In this document: in pieces, positions 25,493 through 32,588 of the stretch
Layout: each line of letters starts with the position of its first letter
Numbering within the stretch: the first letter of the stretch is position 1
DNA from: Bacillota bacterium
GTDB taxonomy: Bacteria > Bacillota > Clostridia > Lachnospirales > Lachnospiraceae
Assembly: GCA_023386815.1 (NCBI GenBank)
Contig: JAEWIZ010000011.1
Span: 1-32,588 of the forward strand
DNA: 32,588 nucleotides
Direction: 5' to 3'
The notes under the pieces: generated by a model
The model's database searches: none
Told to the model about the DNA's origin: nothing
Seen by the model: the letters and a program-made list of their open reading frames with translations, nothing else
Made by a program: the position numbers and the translations under genes

Positions 25493-26926
25493 ATGAGTTA
25501 CGATAAATATATGAGCCCATTATCTGAACGTTATGCAAGTAAAGAAATGCAGTACATTTTTTCGCCGGATATGAAATTCAAAACCTGGAGAAAGTTATGG
25601 GTTGCACTGGCGGAGACTGAGCGGGAGTTAGGATTAAATATTACGCAGGAACAGATCGAGGAATTAAAGGCATTTCAAGATGCCATCAACTATGAGGTGG
25701 CAAGGGAACGAGAAGCTCTGGTTCGCCATGATGTAATGTCCCATGTGTATGCTTATGGCGAGCAGTGTCCAAAAGCTAAGGGAATCATTCACCTAGGAGC
25801 TACTTCCTGCTACGTTGGTGATAATACGGATTTGATCGTTATGACCGAAGCACTGAAGCTTGTAAGAAAGAAACTGATTAACGTCATGGCAGAGCTTGCT
25901 AAGTTTGCTATGGAATACTGTGAGCTTCCGACGCTGGCCTTTACTCATTTTCAACCGGCACAACCGACCACAGTTGGTAAAAGGGCATCTTTATGGTTAA
26001 TGGAATTAAAACTGGATTATGACGATTTGAATTATTTGATTGATAGCATTCAATTGCTTGGCTCCAAGGGTACCACAGGAACACAGGCAAGCTTTTTGGA
26101 GCTATTTGATGGCGATCATGAGAAGATTAAAAGGCTTGACCAAAGAATTGCGGAAAAAATGGGATTTAGCGGATGTTACCCTGTATCCGGACAGACCTAT
26201 TCCAGAAAAATCGATTTAAGAGTGTTGAATGTAATTTCCGGCATTGCAGCCAGTGCACATAAATTCTCCAATGACATACGTCTTTTGCAGCATTTAAAAG
26301 AAATAGAAGAGCCTTTTGAGAAAAACCAGATAGGTTCCTCTGCTATGGCGTATAAGAGAAACCCTATGAGAACGGAGAGAATTGCATCTTTAGCAAACTA
26401 TGTAATGATTGACGCATTAAATCCGGCCATCACAACATCAACTCAGTGGTTTGAGAGAACCTTGGATGACTCAGCGAATAAGAGAATCAGTATCCCAGAA
26501 GCTTTCCTTGCGATTGACGGAATCTTGGACTTATATCTCAATGTGGTTGACGGTCTTGTGGTGTATCCTAAGGTTATTGAAAGACGGCTTATGCAGGAGC
26601 TTCCTTTTATGGCAACAGAAAATATCATGATGGATGCAGTAAAAGCAGGTGGTGACCGTCAGGAATTACACGAGAAGATTCGTACCCTCTCCATGGAAGC
26701 TGGTAAGAATGTGAAGGAGAGAGGTTTGGAAAATAATCTCCTAGAATTAATTGCAGCCGATCCATCTTTTAACATGACCCTGGAGGAACTGAAGAAATCT
26801 ATGGAACCTTCCAGATACACCGGTCGCGCGAAAGAACAGACAATTGATTTTATCAATGAAGTTATTCAGCCGATCTTAGAGGAAAATAAGAATTCCTTAG
26901 GTCTAAAAGCTGATATTAAAGTATGA
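25493..26926 (+). CDS. purB: Adenylosuccinate lyase
   Basis: A 477-residue fumarase-superfamily enzyme that removes fumarate from SAICAR and from adenylosuccinate. The signature loop with the catalytic serine is GSSAMAYKRNPMRTERI (about 280-296), close to the family SSxMPxKxNP with Ala-Tyr in place of the proline step. HLGATSCYVGDNTD and THFQPAQPTTVGKRA are further conserved blocks. Length fits the long clostridial form. AAGAGG precedes the ATG. Upstream, about 150 bases separate it from purF, including three imperfect AAAGCTTATTTA-like repeats (25404-25445). It ends in a strong terminator, closing the purC-purF-purB set. Confidence 0.95.
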   Translation: MSYDKYMSPLSERYASKEMQYIFSPDMKFKTWRKLWVALAETERELGLNITQEQIEELKAFQDAINYEVAREREALVRHDVMSHVYAYGEQCPKAKGIIHLGATSCYVGDNTDLIVMTEALKLVRKKLINVMAELAKFAMEYCELPTLAFTHFQPAQPTTVGKRASLWLMELKLDYDDLNYLIDSIQLLGSKGTTGTQASFLELFDGDHEKIKRLDQRIAEKMGFSGCYPVSGQTYSRKIDLRVLNVISGIAASAHKFSNDIRLLQHLKEIEEPFEKNQIGSSAMAYKRNPMRTERIASLANYVMIDALNPAITTSTQWFERTLDDSANKRISIPEAFLAIDGILDLYLNVVDGLVVYPKVIERRLMQELPFMATENIMMDAVKAGGDRQELHEKIRTLSMEAGKNVKERGLENNLLELIAADPSFNMTLEELKKSMEPSRYTGRAKEQTIDFINEVIQPILEENKNSLGLKADIKV

Positions 26927-27000
26927 TGTACCTGCAAAGAATTAAATTTAATTAGTATATTAGTATATTATTAACTAAGTGGTATATGTATAACCATAGA

Positions 27001-27049
27001 AAGGCTGCTATAGAACAATCGTCACGACGAATTCTATACCAGCCTTTTT
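27001..27049. terminator. purB terminator, bidirectional
   Basis: AAGGCTG and CAGCCTT, with TATAGAA and TTCTATA inside, form a long stem followed by a T-run, between convergent genes. Confidence 0.85.
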
Positions 27050-27072
27050 GCTAACAAGCCAAATGCATTAGG

Positions 27073-27288
27073 TTAGCTCATTGTTCCGGTTACTTTACAG
27101 CCTGTTTGCTCAATGCACTGTATAATCTCATCAGAATTAGCAGGAGGGTTAAAGTCAACCTCCACAGTACTTCTAACCAGGTCAATATTAACCTTTCCAA
27201 TGCCATCAAGATCCTCTAACTCATTTTTTATCTGAGTTTTCATAACATTATTAATCATTCCGCTCACATTATAGTGTACCTTATCCAT
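27073..27288 (-). CDS. HMA-like small protein without CxxC metal site
   Basis: A 71-residue protein with the beta-alpha-beta pattern of heavy-metal-associated domains (KVHYNVSGMI, then GIGKVNIDLVRSTVEVDFNPP, then IIQCIEQTGCKV). In copper chaperones the first loop reads GMxCxxC; here it is GMINNV, so both metal cysteines are absent. It is probably not a copper carrier, though Cys near residues 58 and 64 remain. AAAGGAAG is upstream with normal spacing. The gene is divergent from the LysR regulator, so that regulator might control it. Function unknown. Confidence 0.7.
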   Translation of the reverse strand: MDKVHYNVSGMINNVMKTQIKNELEDLDGIGKVNIDLVRSTVEVDFNPPANSDEIIQCIEQTGCKVTGTMS

Positions 27289-27583
27289 AATTCATTCTTC
27301 CTTTCTAGTTGCGTTTATATCTGGTAATTATTAAAGAATTTATAAGTGACCTTTATCAGCTTCAGCGAATTTATAAAAAAATTCATAGACATAGTGTTAA
27401 ACCTTTTAGGTATATTTATCACAAAACTTATCATTTTATTGATATAAGTCTTATCAGAATTATATTTATCTCAGCATCAAAAGGTGGTATGATACTAAAT
27501 GATTCATTATTCATTGCTATTCCTCAGGGGATAAGCTATAATTAAAATGTTCCTAATAAGCCCTTTCCATAAGAGGAAGTTAT
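27289..27583. promoter_or_regulatory. Divergent region with LysR-type box
   Basis: An AT-rich 295-base region between the HMA-like gene and the LysR gene. ACTTAT (27426-27431) and ATAAGT (27444-27449) form a palindrome with a 12-base spacer, close to the T-N11-A type bound by LysR proteins. A 78-codon ORF (27309-27545) has no ribosome binding site and is rejected. Confidence 0.45.
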
Positions 27584-28495
27584 ATGAATATTGATTTAGA
27601 ATATTATAAAATATTTTATTATGTTGCCAAGGCTGGGAGTTTTACTGGGGCAGGAGAAGAACTCTGTATCTCACAACCGGCAGTGAGTCAAGCAATTAAA
27701 CTACTGGAGACTAATCTAGGCAGTAAATTATTTGTACGTATTCCCAAAGGAGTAAAACTGACCCCTGAGGGAGAGGTACTGTATAGCTATGTGCAAAGAG
27801 GTTATGAGTATCTTATGATGGGAGAAGAGAAATTTCAAAAAATGCTGGATCTTGAAAATGGAGAGATACGGATTGGTGCCAGTGATATGACGCTTCAATT
27901 TTATCTGTTGCCATTTCTGGAGCGTTTTCATGAGAAATTTCCGAAAATTAAAGTTATTGTAACCAATGCTCCGACTCCGGAAACACTGGACTATCTTTAT
28001 AGTGGAAAGATTGATTTTGGAATAGTTAGTGAACCCTTTGATGCAAAGTCTGATATAACAAGTATACCCATTAAGGAAATTCAGGATATATTTGTAGCAG
28101 GTAGCCGATTTGATTACCTAAAAGGAAGAGAGCTAAAGTATGAGGAACTGGAGGAGCTGCCAATCGTATGTCTTGAGAAAAATACCAGTACCCGAAGATA
28201 TATTGACACCTTTTTGAAGGATAATGAGGTCGTTCTTAGCCCGGAGTTTGAACTAGCTATGAGTGATATTATAGTAAAATTCGTAGGACGGAACCTTGGT
28301 ATTGGTTGTGTTGTAAGTGAGTTTGCCCAGGACGCAATTGCTGATGGTAGCTTGTTCGAATTAAAGTTTGAAAATAAAATACCAAAAAGACATTTTTGCG
28401 TTATTATAGGTAACAATAATCCAACTTCAAAAGCTGCAAAGGAATTATTGAATATGATGGAGGTTGATAAGCCTGCGTTTACAGATAAACACTAG
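27584..28495 (+). CDS. LysR-family transcriptional regulator
   Basis: A 303-residue LTTR. The N-terminal winged helix-turn-helix (about 1-60) shows YYKIFYYVAKAGSFTGAGEEL and ISQPAVSQAIKLLETNLGSKLFVR, a close family match. The periplasmic-binding-like effector domain follows from about 90 (GEIRIGASDMTLQFYLLPFL). The effector is not predictable from sequence. Like most LTTRs it is expected to control a divergent target and itself; the neighbour is the HMA-like gene, and a palindrome lies between them. The ATG follows AGAGGAAG. Confidence 0.92.
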   Translation: MNIDLEYYKIFYYVAKAGSFTGAGEELCISQPAVSQAIKLLETNLGSKLFVRIPKGVKLTPEGEVLYSYVQRGYEYLMMGEEKFQKMLDLENGEIRIGASDMTLQFYLLPFLERFHEKFPKIKVIVTNAPTPETLDYLYSGKIDFGIVSEPFDAKSDITSIPIKEIQDIFVAGSRFDYLKGRELKYEELEELPIVCLEKNTSTRRYIDTFLKDNEVVLSPEFELAMSDIIVKFVGRNLGIGCVVSEFAQDAIADGSLFELKFENKIPKRHFCVIIGNNNPTSKAAKELLNMMEVDKPAFTDKH

Positions 28496-28595
28496 AAATC
28501 ATAAGGCTGATAAGTCAGCGTACAGATATCAAGAGTTGAAATCTTAAAATTGATGATAAAACAATTACTTTAAATCAGGAGAAAAAGGAGTCCAT

Positions 28596-29030
28596 ATGAA
28601 GAACATTAGAATAAAATATATCAGTGACCAAATTGAAAAATTACAATACATTGAAAATAAATCTGACTGGATTGATCTACGCGCATCAGAGAAAGTGGTA
28701 ATGAAAGCCGGTGAGTTCAAACTGATTCCACTGGGAATCGCATTGGAATTGCCTGAGGGCTATGAAGCCCATGTGGTACCAAGAAGCAGTACATTTAAGA
28801 ATTTCGGTATCCTTCAGACCAATTCTATGGGTATTATTGATGAAACCTATTGTGGGGATAATGATCAGTGGTTTTTTCCTGCACTTGCTATGAGAGATAC
28901 AGAAATTAATATGAACGATCGTATCTGTCAGTTCAGGATAATGGAGCATCAGCCTAAGTTGGAGTTCATCGAAGTTAATGAACTGGGGAATACCGATCGT
29001 GGCGGGCATGGCAGCACTGGAAAGAATTAA
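28596..29030 (+). CDS. dut: dUTPase, trimeric type
   Basis: A 144-residue enzyme that hydrolyses dUTP to dUMP and keeps uracil out of DNA. The five dUTPase motifs are present in order: IDLRAS, PRSSTFKNFGI, NSMGIIDETYCGDNDQW, NDRICQFRI and RGGHGSTGKN. Two are unusual: motif 3 has NDQW after CGD, and motif 5 reads GHGSTG in place of the usual GFGSTG, where the aromatic stacks on uracil. Some clostridial and phage forms vary here, so a dCTP-active variant cannot be excluded. AAAAGGAG precedes the ATG. Confidence 0.88.
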   Translation: MKNIRIKYISDQIEKLQYIENKSDWIDLRASEKVVMKAGEFKLIPLGIALELPEGYEAHVVPRSSTFKNFGILQTNSMGIIDETYCGDNDQWFFPALAMRDTEINMNDRICQFRIMEHQPKLEFIEVNELGNTDRGGHGSTGKN

Positions 29031-29115
29031 GTGCCAAGCAGATTAACAGGCATTTAGGTGGCAAGATGGATTGCGAATTGAGATAATGCCAGGATAACAG
29101 GCATATGGAGGCTTT

Positions 29116-29811
29116 ATGGCAGGTGTAATTACTCACATGGTTATTGCAAAGGAAATGCTAAAATTCCTTCCGGAGGGAACCATTCGTAATTTGGATTTAT
29201 TTTATCTGGGTACCCTGGCTCCGGATGCAGTTCATGCAAGGATGGGATATGAGAGAGTGCATAAAAAGCATACACATTTTCGTGATGATATACCGGATCC
29301 TGACTTTGGACTACCAGAAAATCATACCCTTTATAGGGAGAGACTTGAGCAATTTATTAAATGTAACCGAAATAGAACCGATGGGCTATTAGATTTTTAC
29401 CGAGGCTACGTAGTTCATATTTTAACGGATGAATTGTTTGTACTATCCATTCGAAGAGAGTTTTGTAAACGGATGGAAGAGCTCGGAATAGAACAGAATG
29501 ATAAGCGTTTTTTTGAAGCCATTGTCGCGGATCAAAATCGCAATGATTTGTTGTTGGTGTATCGTTATGAGGAGATGGATGGGTTAAGGGAGCATATGGA
29601 GAGAGCACTAATTTACCCGATAGAAGGTTATATCAGTGAGCAGGAGCTAGAGGATAGTAGAGTTTGGCTCATTGAGCATCACTTCATAAAGAAGCATGAA
29701 TTAATACAGCCAACTTATATTACCTATGATAGAACTTTAGAATTTATTTATTCCTCCGCTGAGTGGATTGCTGATAAGATGTTTAACCCTAAAAGTCCGT
29801 TAAGGATGTAA
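29116..29811 (+). CDS. Zinc-dependent phospholipase C-like (PF00882) protein
   Basis: A 231-residue cytoplasmic-looking protein of the Zn_dep_PLPC (PF00882) group common in Firmicutes. Candidate metal ligands are H7 in GVITHMVIAKEML, D in YLGTLAPDA (about 38), the pair in KHTHF (about 52-54), and H/D in YRGYVVHILTDELF (about 96-100). No signal peptide is present, unlike secreted phospholipases, so the substrate is probably intracellular and is unknown. The ATG is 4 bases after GGAGG (29107-29111). It follows dut by 85 bases and may be cotranscribed with it. Confidence 0.75.
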   Translation: MAGVITHMVIAKEMLKFLPEGTIRNLDLFYLGTLAPDAVHARMGYERVHKKHTHFRDDIPDPDFGLPENHTLYRERLEQFIKCNRNRTDGLLDFYRGYVVHILTDELFVLSIRREFCKRMEELGIEQNDKRFFEAIVADQNRNDLLLVYRYEEMDGLREHMERALIYPIEGYISEQELEDSRVWLIEHHFIKKHELIQPTYITYDRTLEFIYSSAEWIADKMFNPKSPLRM

Positions 29812-29883
29812 TCAATACTTTTTTAGCGGATATACTCTTTCGATATATTCCAGGATCTTTTGTCCTATACTTTTTCATTTTAC

Positions 29884-29913
29884 TTGACAAGAAATAGATT
29901 CCTTTAGTATTAT
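29884..29913 (+). promoter_or_regulatory. Promoter upstream of the c-di-GMP riboswitch
   Basis: TTGACA (29884-29889) and TATTAT (29908-29913) with an 18-base spacer. The transcript would start near 29920, about 35 bases before the aptamer. Confidence 0.7.
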
Positions 29914-29951
29914 TAATAAAAGGAAATAATTGTTAATTGCAAATTAAAATG

Positions 29952-30038
29952 TAAGTAGGCAACCTATTCGAAAGAATAAGGACGCAAAGCTAGGAGTCTA
30001 AAGCTTTCTTATGAAAAGTCATGACAGTCCGGTCGCAA
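29952..30038 (+). promoter_or_regulatory. c-di-GMP-I (GEMM-I) riboswitch aptamer
   Basis: The core is clear: GGCAACC (29958-29964), the stem CCTATTC-GAAA-GAATAAGG with its GNRA tetraloop (29963-29981), and the signature GGACGCAAAGC (29980-29990). A second helix follows with CTAAA and TATG elements of the tetraloop receptor and a closing TCCGG (29999-30033). This matches the GEMM-I pattern known to bind cyclic di-GMP. A terminator begins inside its 3' end (30029), so ligand binding should decide readthrough. The downstream gene is a DivIVA-like protein. Confidence 0.88.
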
Positions 30039-30068
30039 ATGTAATCACATTTACGGCTGGATTTTTTT
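30029..30068 (+). terminator. Riboswitch-linked intrinsic terminator
   Basis: CCGGTCGCAAATGT pairs with ACATTTACGGCTGG around an AATC loop, followed by seven T (30062-30068). Its 5' arm uses the TCCGG of the aptamer, so terminator and aptamer compete, implying that c-di-GMP promotes readthrough, though direction needs testing. Confidence 0.8.
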
Positions 30069-30155
30069 GTTGAGACAAAGGTATCAGTTCTCAAATTATA
30101 TTGTTTTATTAACTTGATTCGTTAATCAAATTTTGAATGGTATATGGAGGGGAAT

Positions 30156-30749
30156 ATGAGAGATATTGAATTGTACATAGAAAAGTTAAGTATTAAAAAG
30201 GCTCCGTTTGGAGGGTTTGATAAGGAATCCGTATATACCTCAATGAGGGAGCTGGCCTCTATTTATCAAAAAGAAATGGAACAACTAAAGGATGAGAAAG
30301 AGCGGATACAAAAGCAATACAAAGCTGCTTTTGAGGAGCTTGAGCAAGCAAATAAGGATATATTGTTGTTAAGAGTTCAGCTAGAAGAAGAGCAAAAAAA
30401 TCAAAATACATATCATATAAGATATAGTACCCTTACGCAGGCAATTGATGCTGTTAATATGAGCAGAGATAAAATCCTGGAAGAATCCAAAAAAGAAGCA
30501 GCTGAAATGATAGCTGACGCAAATGAGAAAATTACACGCATTAACATGGAGTATATTTTGCAAAAGCAGCGTAAAGATGTTCTTGTTTCAAAAATGTCTG
30601 ATGTCAAGCAGCGGTTAGGAACCTCAATTGATAGTGTTAGAGCTACTTTAATGAAGATGCTGATTGAAGTTGATAATATGAAAAATGCTGGATTAGAACA
30701 GGCCTTTAGTACGAAAGAAATAGAATTGAAACATGAAAGCAGTGAATAA
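30156..30749 (+). CDS. DivIVA-like coiled-coil protein under c-di-GMP riboswitch
   Basis: A 197-residue protein. The N-terminal segment KAPFGGFDKESVYTSMREL resembles the DivIVA/GpsB membrane-targeting motif with its F-GGFD turn. It is followed by a long coiled coil at about 25-140, rich in Glu, Lys and Gln heptads, and a further helical tail to 197. DivIVA relatives sit at poles or division sites and organise cell-wall or motility machinery. The identity is moderate; length and N-terminal turn fit, but the family is diverse. The start is the ATG at 30156, set by GGAGGGG at 30146-30152. Expression is gated by the upstream riboswitch. Confidence 0.72.
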   Translation: MRDIELYIEKLSIKKAPFGGFDKESVYTSMRELASIYQKEMEQLKDEKERIQKQYKAAFEELEQANKDILLLRVQLEEEQKNQNTYHIRYSTLTQAIDAVNMSRDKILEESKKEAAEMIADANEKITRINMEYILQKQRKDVLVSKMSDVKQRLGTSIDSVRATLMKMLIEVDNMKNAGLEQAFSTKEIELKHESSE

Positions 30750-30780
30750 AGAAACCATAGATTGTATTATAATAAATTAG

Positions 30781-30821
30781 AAAGTTTGCAGAGCCAATCA
30801 AAACGCTATGCAAACTTTTTT
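30781..30821 (+). terminator. Terminator after the DivIVA-like gene
   Basis: AAAGTTTGCA and TGCAAACTTT with an 18-base loop, followed by TTT, 32 bases after the stop codon. Confidence 0.8.
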
Positions 30822-31098
30822 GCATGTCATGGATGTTATATGCTTAGAAATCGATAGAAATAATGTAAATACTTATTAGAATACAATTTATAGTGTCAAC
30901 CTATATTTGTAAAAACACATAAATAAAATTAATGTGCATATAAAGTTCCATAATATGAAGTTATGTATTGTATAATAAAATTTGATTTTACTTATAGTAT
31001 TTGGGAGTTTATACTTAATGAGTAAATGGGTAAAATATTTTAAATAATATGGACTATTGATAAAAAGAGTCATCATATGATTCAAGGAGGAATTCAAA
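30822..31098 (+). promoter_or_regulatory. purA upstream region
   Basis: An AT-rich stretch with no ORF I accept. TATAAT occurs near 30972-30977 but without a convincing -35. The block AAAATTTGATTTTA (about 30976-30991) resembles the repeat in front of the BIG2 gene. AAGGAGG sits just before the purA ATG. No riboswitch was recognised. Confidence 0.35.
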
Positions 31099-32373
31099 AT
31101 GGTTAAAGCGATAGTTGGTGCCAATTGGGGCGATGAAGGTAAAGGCAAGATAACGGACATGCTTAGTCAAGAGGCAGATATTATAGTGAGATATCAGGGC
31201 GGAAGCAATGCTGGCCATACTATAATTAACGAATATGGAAAGTTTGCTCTTCATCTACTTCCCTCCGGTGTATTTTATAAGCATACAACAAGCGTTATCG
31301 GTAATGGTGTTGCACTCAATATTCCATACCTGGTGGAGGAGATAAATTCACTGGTAGAGCGTGGCGTTCCAAGACCCAAGATACTGGTTTCTGATCGAGC
31401 ACAGATCATGATGCCTTATCATATTTTGTTTGACCAGTATGAGGAAGAGAGATTAGGAGGCAAATCCTTTGGTTCTACCAAGTCAGGAATTGCACCCTTT
31501 TATTCTGATAAGTATGCCAAAATTGGTTTCCAGGTTTCTGAATTGTTTGATGATGAAGTTTTAAAAGATAAAATTGCTAGAGTTTGTGAAGTGAAGAATG
31601 TTATATTAGAGCATTTGTATCACAAACCGGCCATTGATCAGGAGGAGTTATATCAGACCTTGATCGAGTATAAAAATATGGTTGAGCCATATGTTTGTGA
31701 TGTTGCTGCATTCCTTTATGATGCAATCAAAGTGGGAAAAAATATCCTATTAGAAGGTCAGCTGGGAGCGCTAAAAGATCCGGATTTTGGTATCTATCCT
31801 ATGGTTACCTCATCTTCAACATTGGCAGCATACGGAGCAATCGGAGCAGGTATTCCTGCTTATGAGATAAAATCAGTGGTAACCGTAGTAAAGGCTTATT
31901 CCAGTGCGGTTGGCGCAGGTGAATTTGTAAGTGAGATTTTTGGTGATGAGGCAGACGAGCTTAGAAAACGCGGCGGTGACGGTGGAGAATACGGCGCAAC
32001 AACAGGCCGTCCAAGAAGAATGGGATGGTTTGATGCAGTAGCCTCTCGATATGGCTGTAGAATGCAGGGAGCAACAGAGGTGGCCTTTACTGTTCTGGAT
32101 GTCCTGGGATACCTTGAGGTATTGCCGGTATGTGTTGGATATGAAATTGATGGAGTAGTTTCAAAAAATTTCCCAACAACAGTTAAGCTTGGAAAAGCAA
32201 AGCCGGTTTATGAATATTTACCAGGCTGGAAGCAGGATATCAGAGGGATTAAGACTTATGAAGAGCTGCCTGAGAACTGTAGAAAATATATCGAGTTCAT
32301 CGAAAAAGAACTTGAAGTGCCAATTACCTTGATATCAAATGGTCCAGGAAGAAGCGATATTATTCGAAAATAA
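31099..32373 (+). CDS. purA: Adenylosuccinate synthetase
   Basis: A 424-residue GTP-dependent enzyme that adds aspartate to IMP, giving adenylosuccinate for AMP synthesis with PurB. The P-loop-like start ANWGDEGKGKITD, the NAGHT segment with the catalytic His, and GDGGEYGATTGRPRRMGWFD are conserved. The IMP-site loop is divergent: where the usual enzyme reads STGRGIGPAYEDKVARRG, this one reads STKSGIAPFYSDKYAKIG, and a later loop has VGAGEFVSE in place of the usual VGEGPFPTE. These changes point to a distinct subfamily common in some clostridia, probably still active. AAGGAGG precedes the ATG with ideal spacing. It is separate from purCFB and ends in a perfect terminator. Confidence 0.93.
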   Translation: MVKAIVGANWGDEGKGKITDMLSQEADIIVRYQGGSNAGHTIINEYGKFALHLLPSGVFYKHTTSVIGNGVALNIPYLVEEINSLVERGVPRPKILVSDRAQIMMPYHILFDQYEEERLGGKSFGSTKSGIAPFYSDKYAKIGFQVSELFDDEVLKDKIARVCEVKNVILEHLYHKPAIDQEELYQTLIEYKNMVEPYVCDVAAFLYDAIKVGKNILLEGQLGALKDPDFGIYPMVTSSSTLAAYGAIGAGIPAYEIKSVVTVVKAYSSAVGAGEFVSEIFGDEADELRKRGGDGGEYGATTGRPRRMGWFDAVASRYGCRMQGATEVAFTVLDVLGYLEVLPVCVGYEIDGVVSKNFPTTVKLGKAKPVYEYLPGWKQDIRGIKTYEELPENCRKYIEFIEKELEVPITLISNGPGRSDIIRK

Positions 32374-32416
32374 TATAGAAAGATTTATCAGTAAACTAAT
32401 TTACTGGCCATAAATG

Positions 32417-32462
32417 AAAAGAGATACTCCTTAAAACTAACTTTCAAGGAGTATCTCTTTTA
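32417..32462 (+). terminator. purA terminator
   Basis: AAAAGAGATACTCCTT and AAGGAGTATCTCTTTT form a 16-bp stem with a 13-base loop and a T-run, closing the purA transcript. Confidence 0.88.
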
Positions 32463-32474
32463 TTGTTTCGCAAT

Positions 32475-32588
32475 AAAAATAAACCACCGGCTATGCCGGT
32501 GTGTCCCCAGCTAGCTTTAGCTTCAAGTAAAAAACCTCCCATGTTATAATGATTGTGGGTTTGCCAACCACAAAAATTACATAGGAGG
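32475..32588 (+). mobile_element. Left end of an IS200/IS605-family element, cut by window
   Basis: The subterminal hairpin CACCGGC-TAT-GCCGGTG (32485-32501) is typical of the left end of IS200/IS605 elements, recognised by the Y1 transposase. A TATAAT box (32545-32550) follows. CCTCC (32535-32539) with ATGT (32541-32544) can pair with ACAT-A-GGAGG (32579-32588), hiding the transposase ribosome binding site, as known for IS200 leaders. GTGG and CCAC form an inner hairpin (32555-32571). The window stops at GGAGG, so the transposase itself is not visible, and the exact left junction (I place it within about 32462-32484) is uncertain. Confidence 0.7.

Noticed and set aside
27309..27545. 78-codon ORF on the plus strand before the LysR gene
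   Set aside because: No ribosome binding site, AT-rich low-information residues, and it covers the likely promoter and palindrome of the regulator.
1..32588. CRISPR array, tRNA or rRNA genes, prophage
   Set aside because: I saw no regularly spaced repeats of the right length, no cloverleaf or rRNA motifs, and no phage structural genes.

Overview
The window looks like chromosome of a low-GC, spore-forming anaerobic Firmicute, most likely a Lachnospiraceae or clostridial cluster XIVa organism close to the Lachnoclostridium/Anaerocolumna group. I infer this from strong GGAGG ribosome binding sites, an alpha/beta-type small acid-soluble spore protein, AddAB in place of RecBCD, an Fe-S-type PurF, a PucR-type regulator, a Firmicutes-style 6S RNA and a c-di-GMP-I riboswitch. 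I could not run a search, so the genus is a guess.

Layout: 243-1121 (minus) is a secreted Ig-like (BIG2) protein. Next come an OmpR-type response regulator and its histidine kinase (1600-3785), then a non-coding RNA that I read as 6S RNA (about 3905-4128) with its own promoter and terminator. Glutamine-dependent NAD synthetase and a DegV lipid-binding protein follow (4293-7160). A small membrane protein (minus) then faces addB-addA, the double-strand-break repair helicase-nuclease (7774-15090). After a spore protein gene, a ROK-family repressor and xylulokinase are divergent (15634-18708) around a 444-base control region. A 57-residue unknown protein, a PucR-like regulator, a methyltransferase and the redox chaperone Hsp33 follow. 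Purine synthesis genes purC, purF and purB (23103-26926) come next, and purA is further on (31099-32373). Between them lie an HMA-like protein without its metal cysteines, a LysR regulator, dUTPase, a PF00882-like protein, and a c-di-GMP-I riboswitch in front of a DivIVA-like coiled-coil gene. The window ends in the left end and leader of an IS200/IS605-type element, stopping at the ribosome binding site of its transposase.

Functional themes are housekeeping: purine nucleotides (PRPP to IMP branch enzymes, then AMP), NAD, DNA repair, nucleotide pool cleaning and xylose use. The most interesting material is in the RNA leaders. The xylulokinase leader carries tandem 32-33-base units that alternate Shine-Dalgarno-like and anti-Shine-Dalgarno-like blocks, giving two mutually exclusive hairpins, one of which hides the true ribosome binding site in a perfect 12-bp stem. 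The c-di-GMP riboswitch overlaps a terminator and points to c-di-GMP control of a DivIVA-like protein. purC has a leader of roughly 290 nt that I could not assign to a known riboswitch class.
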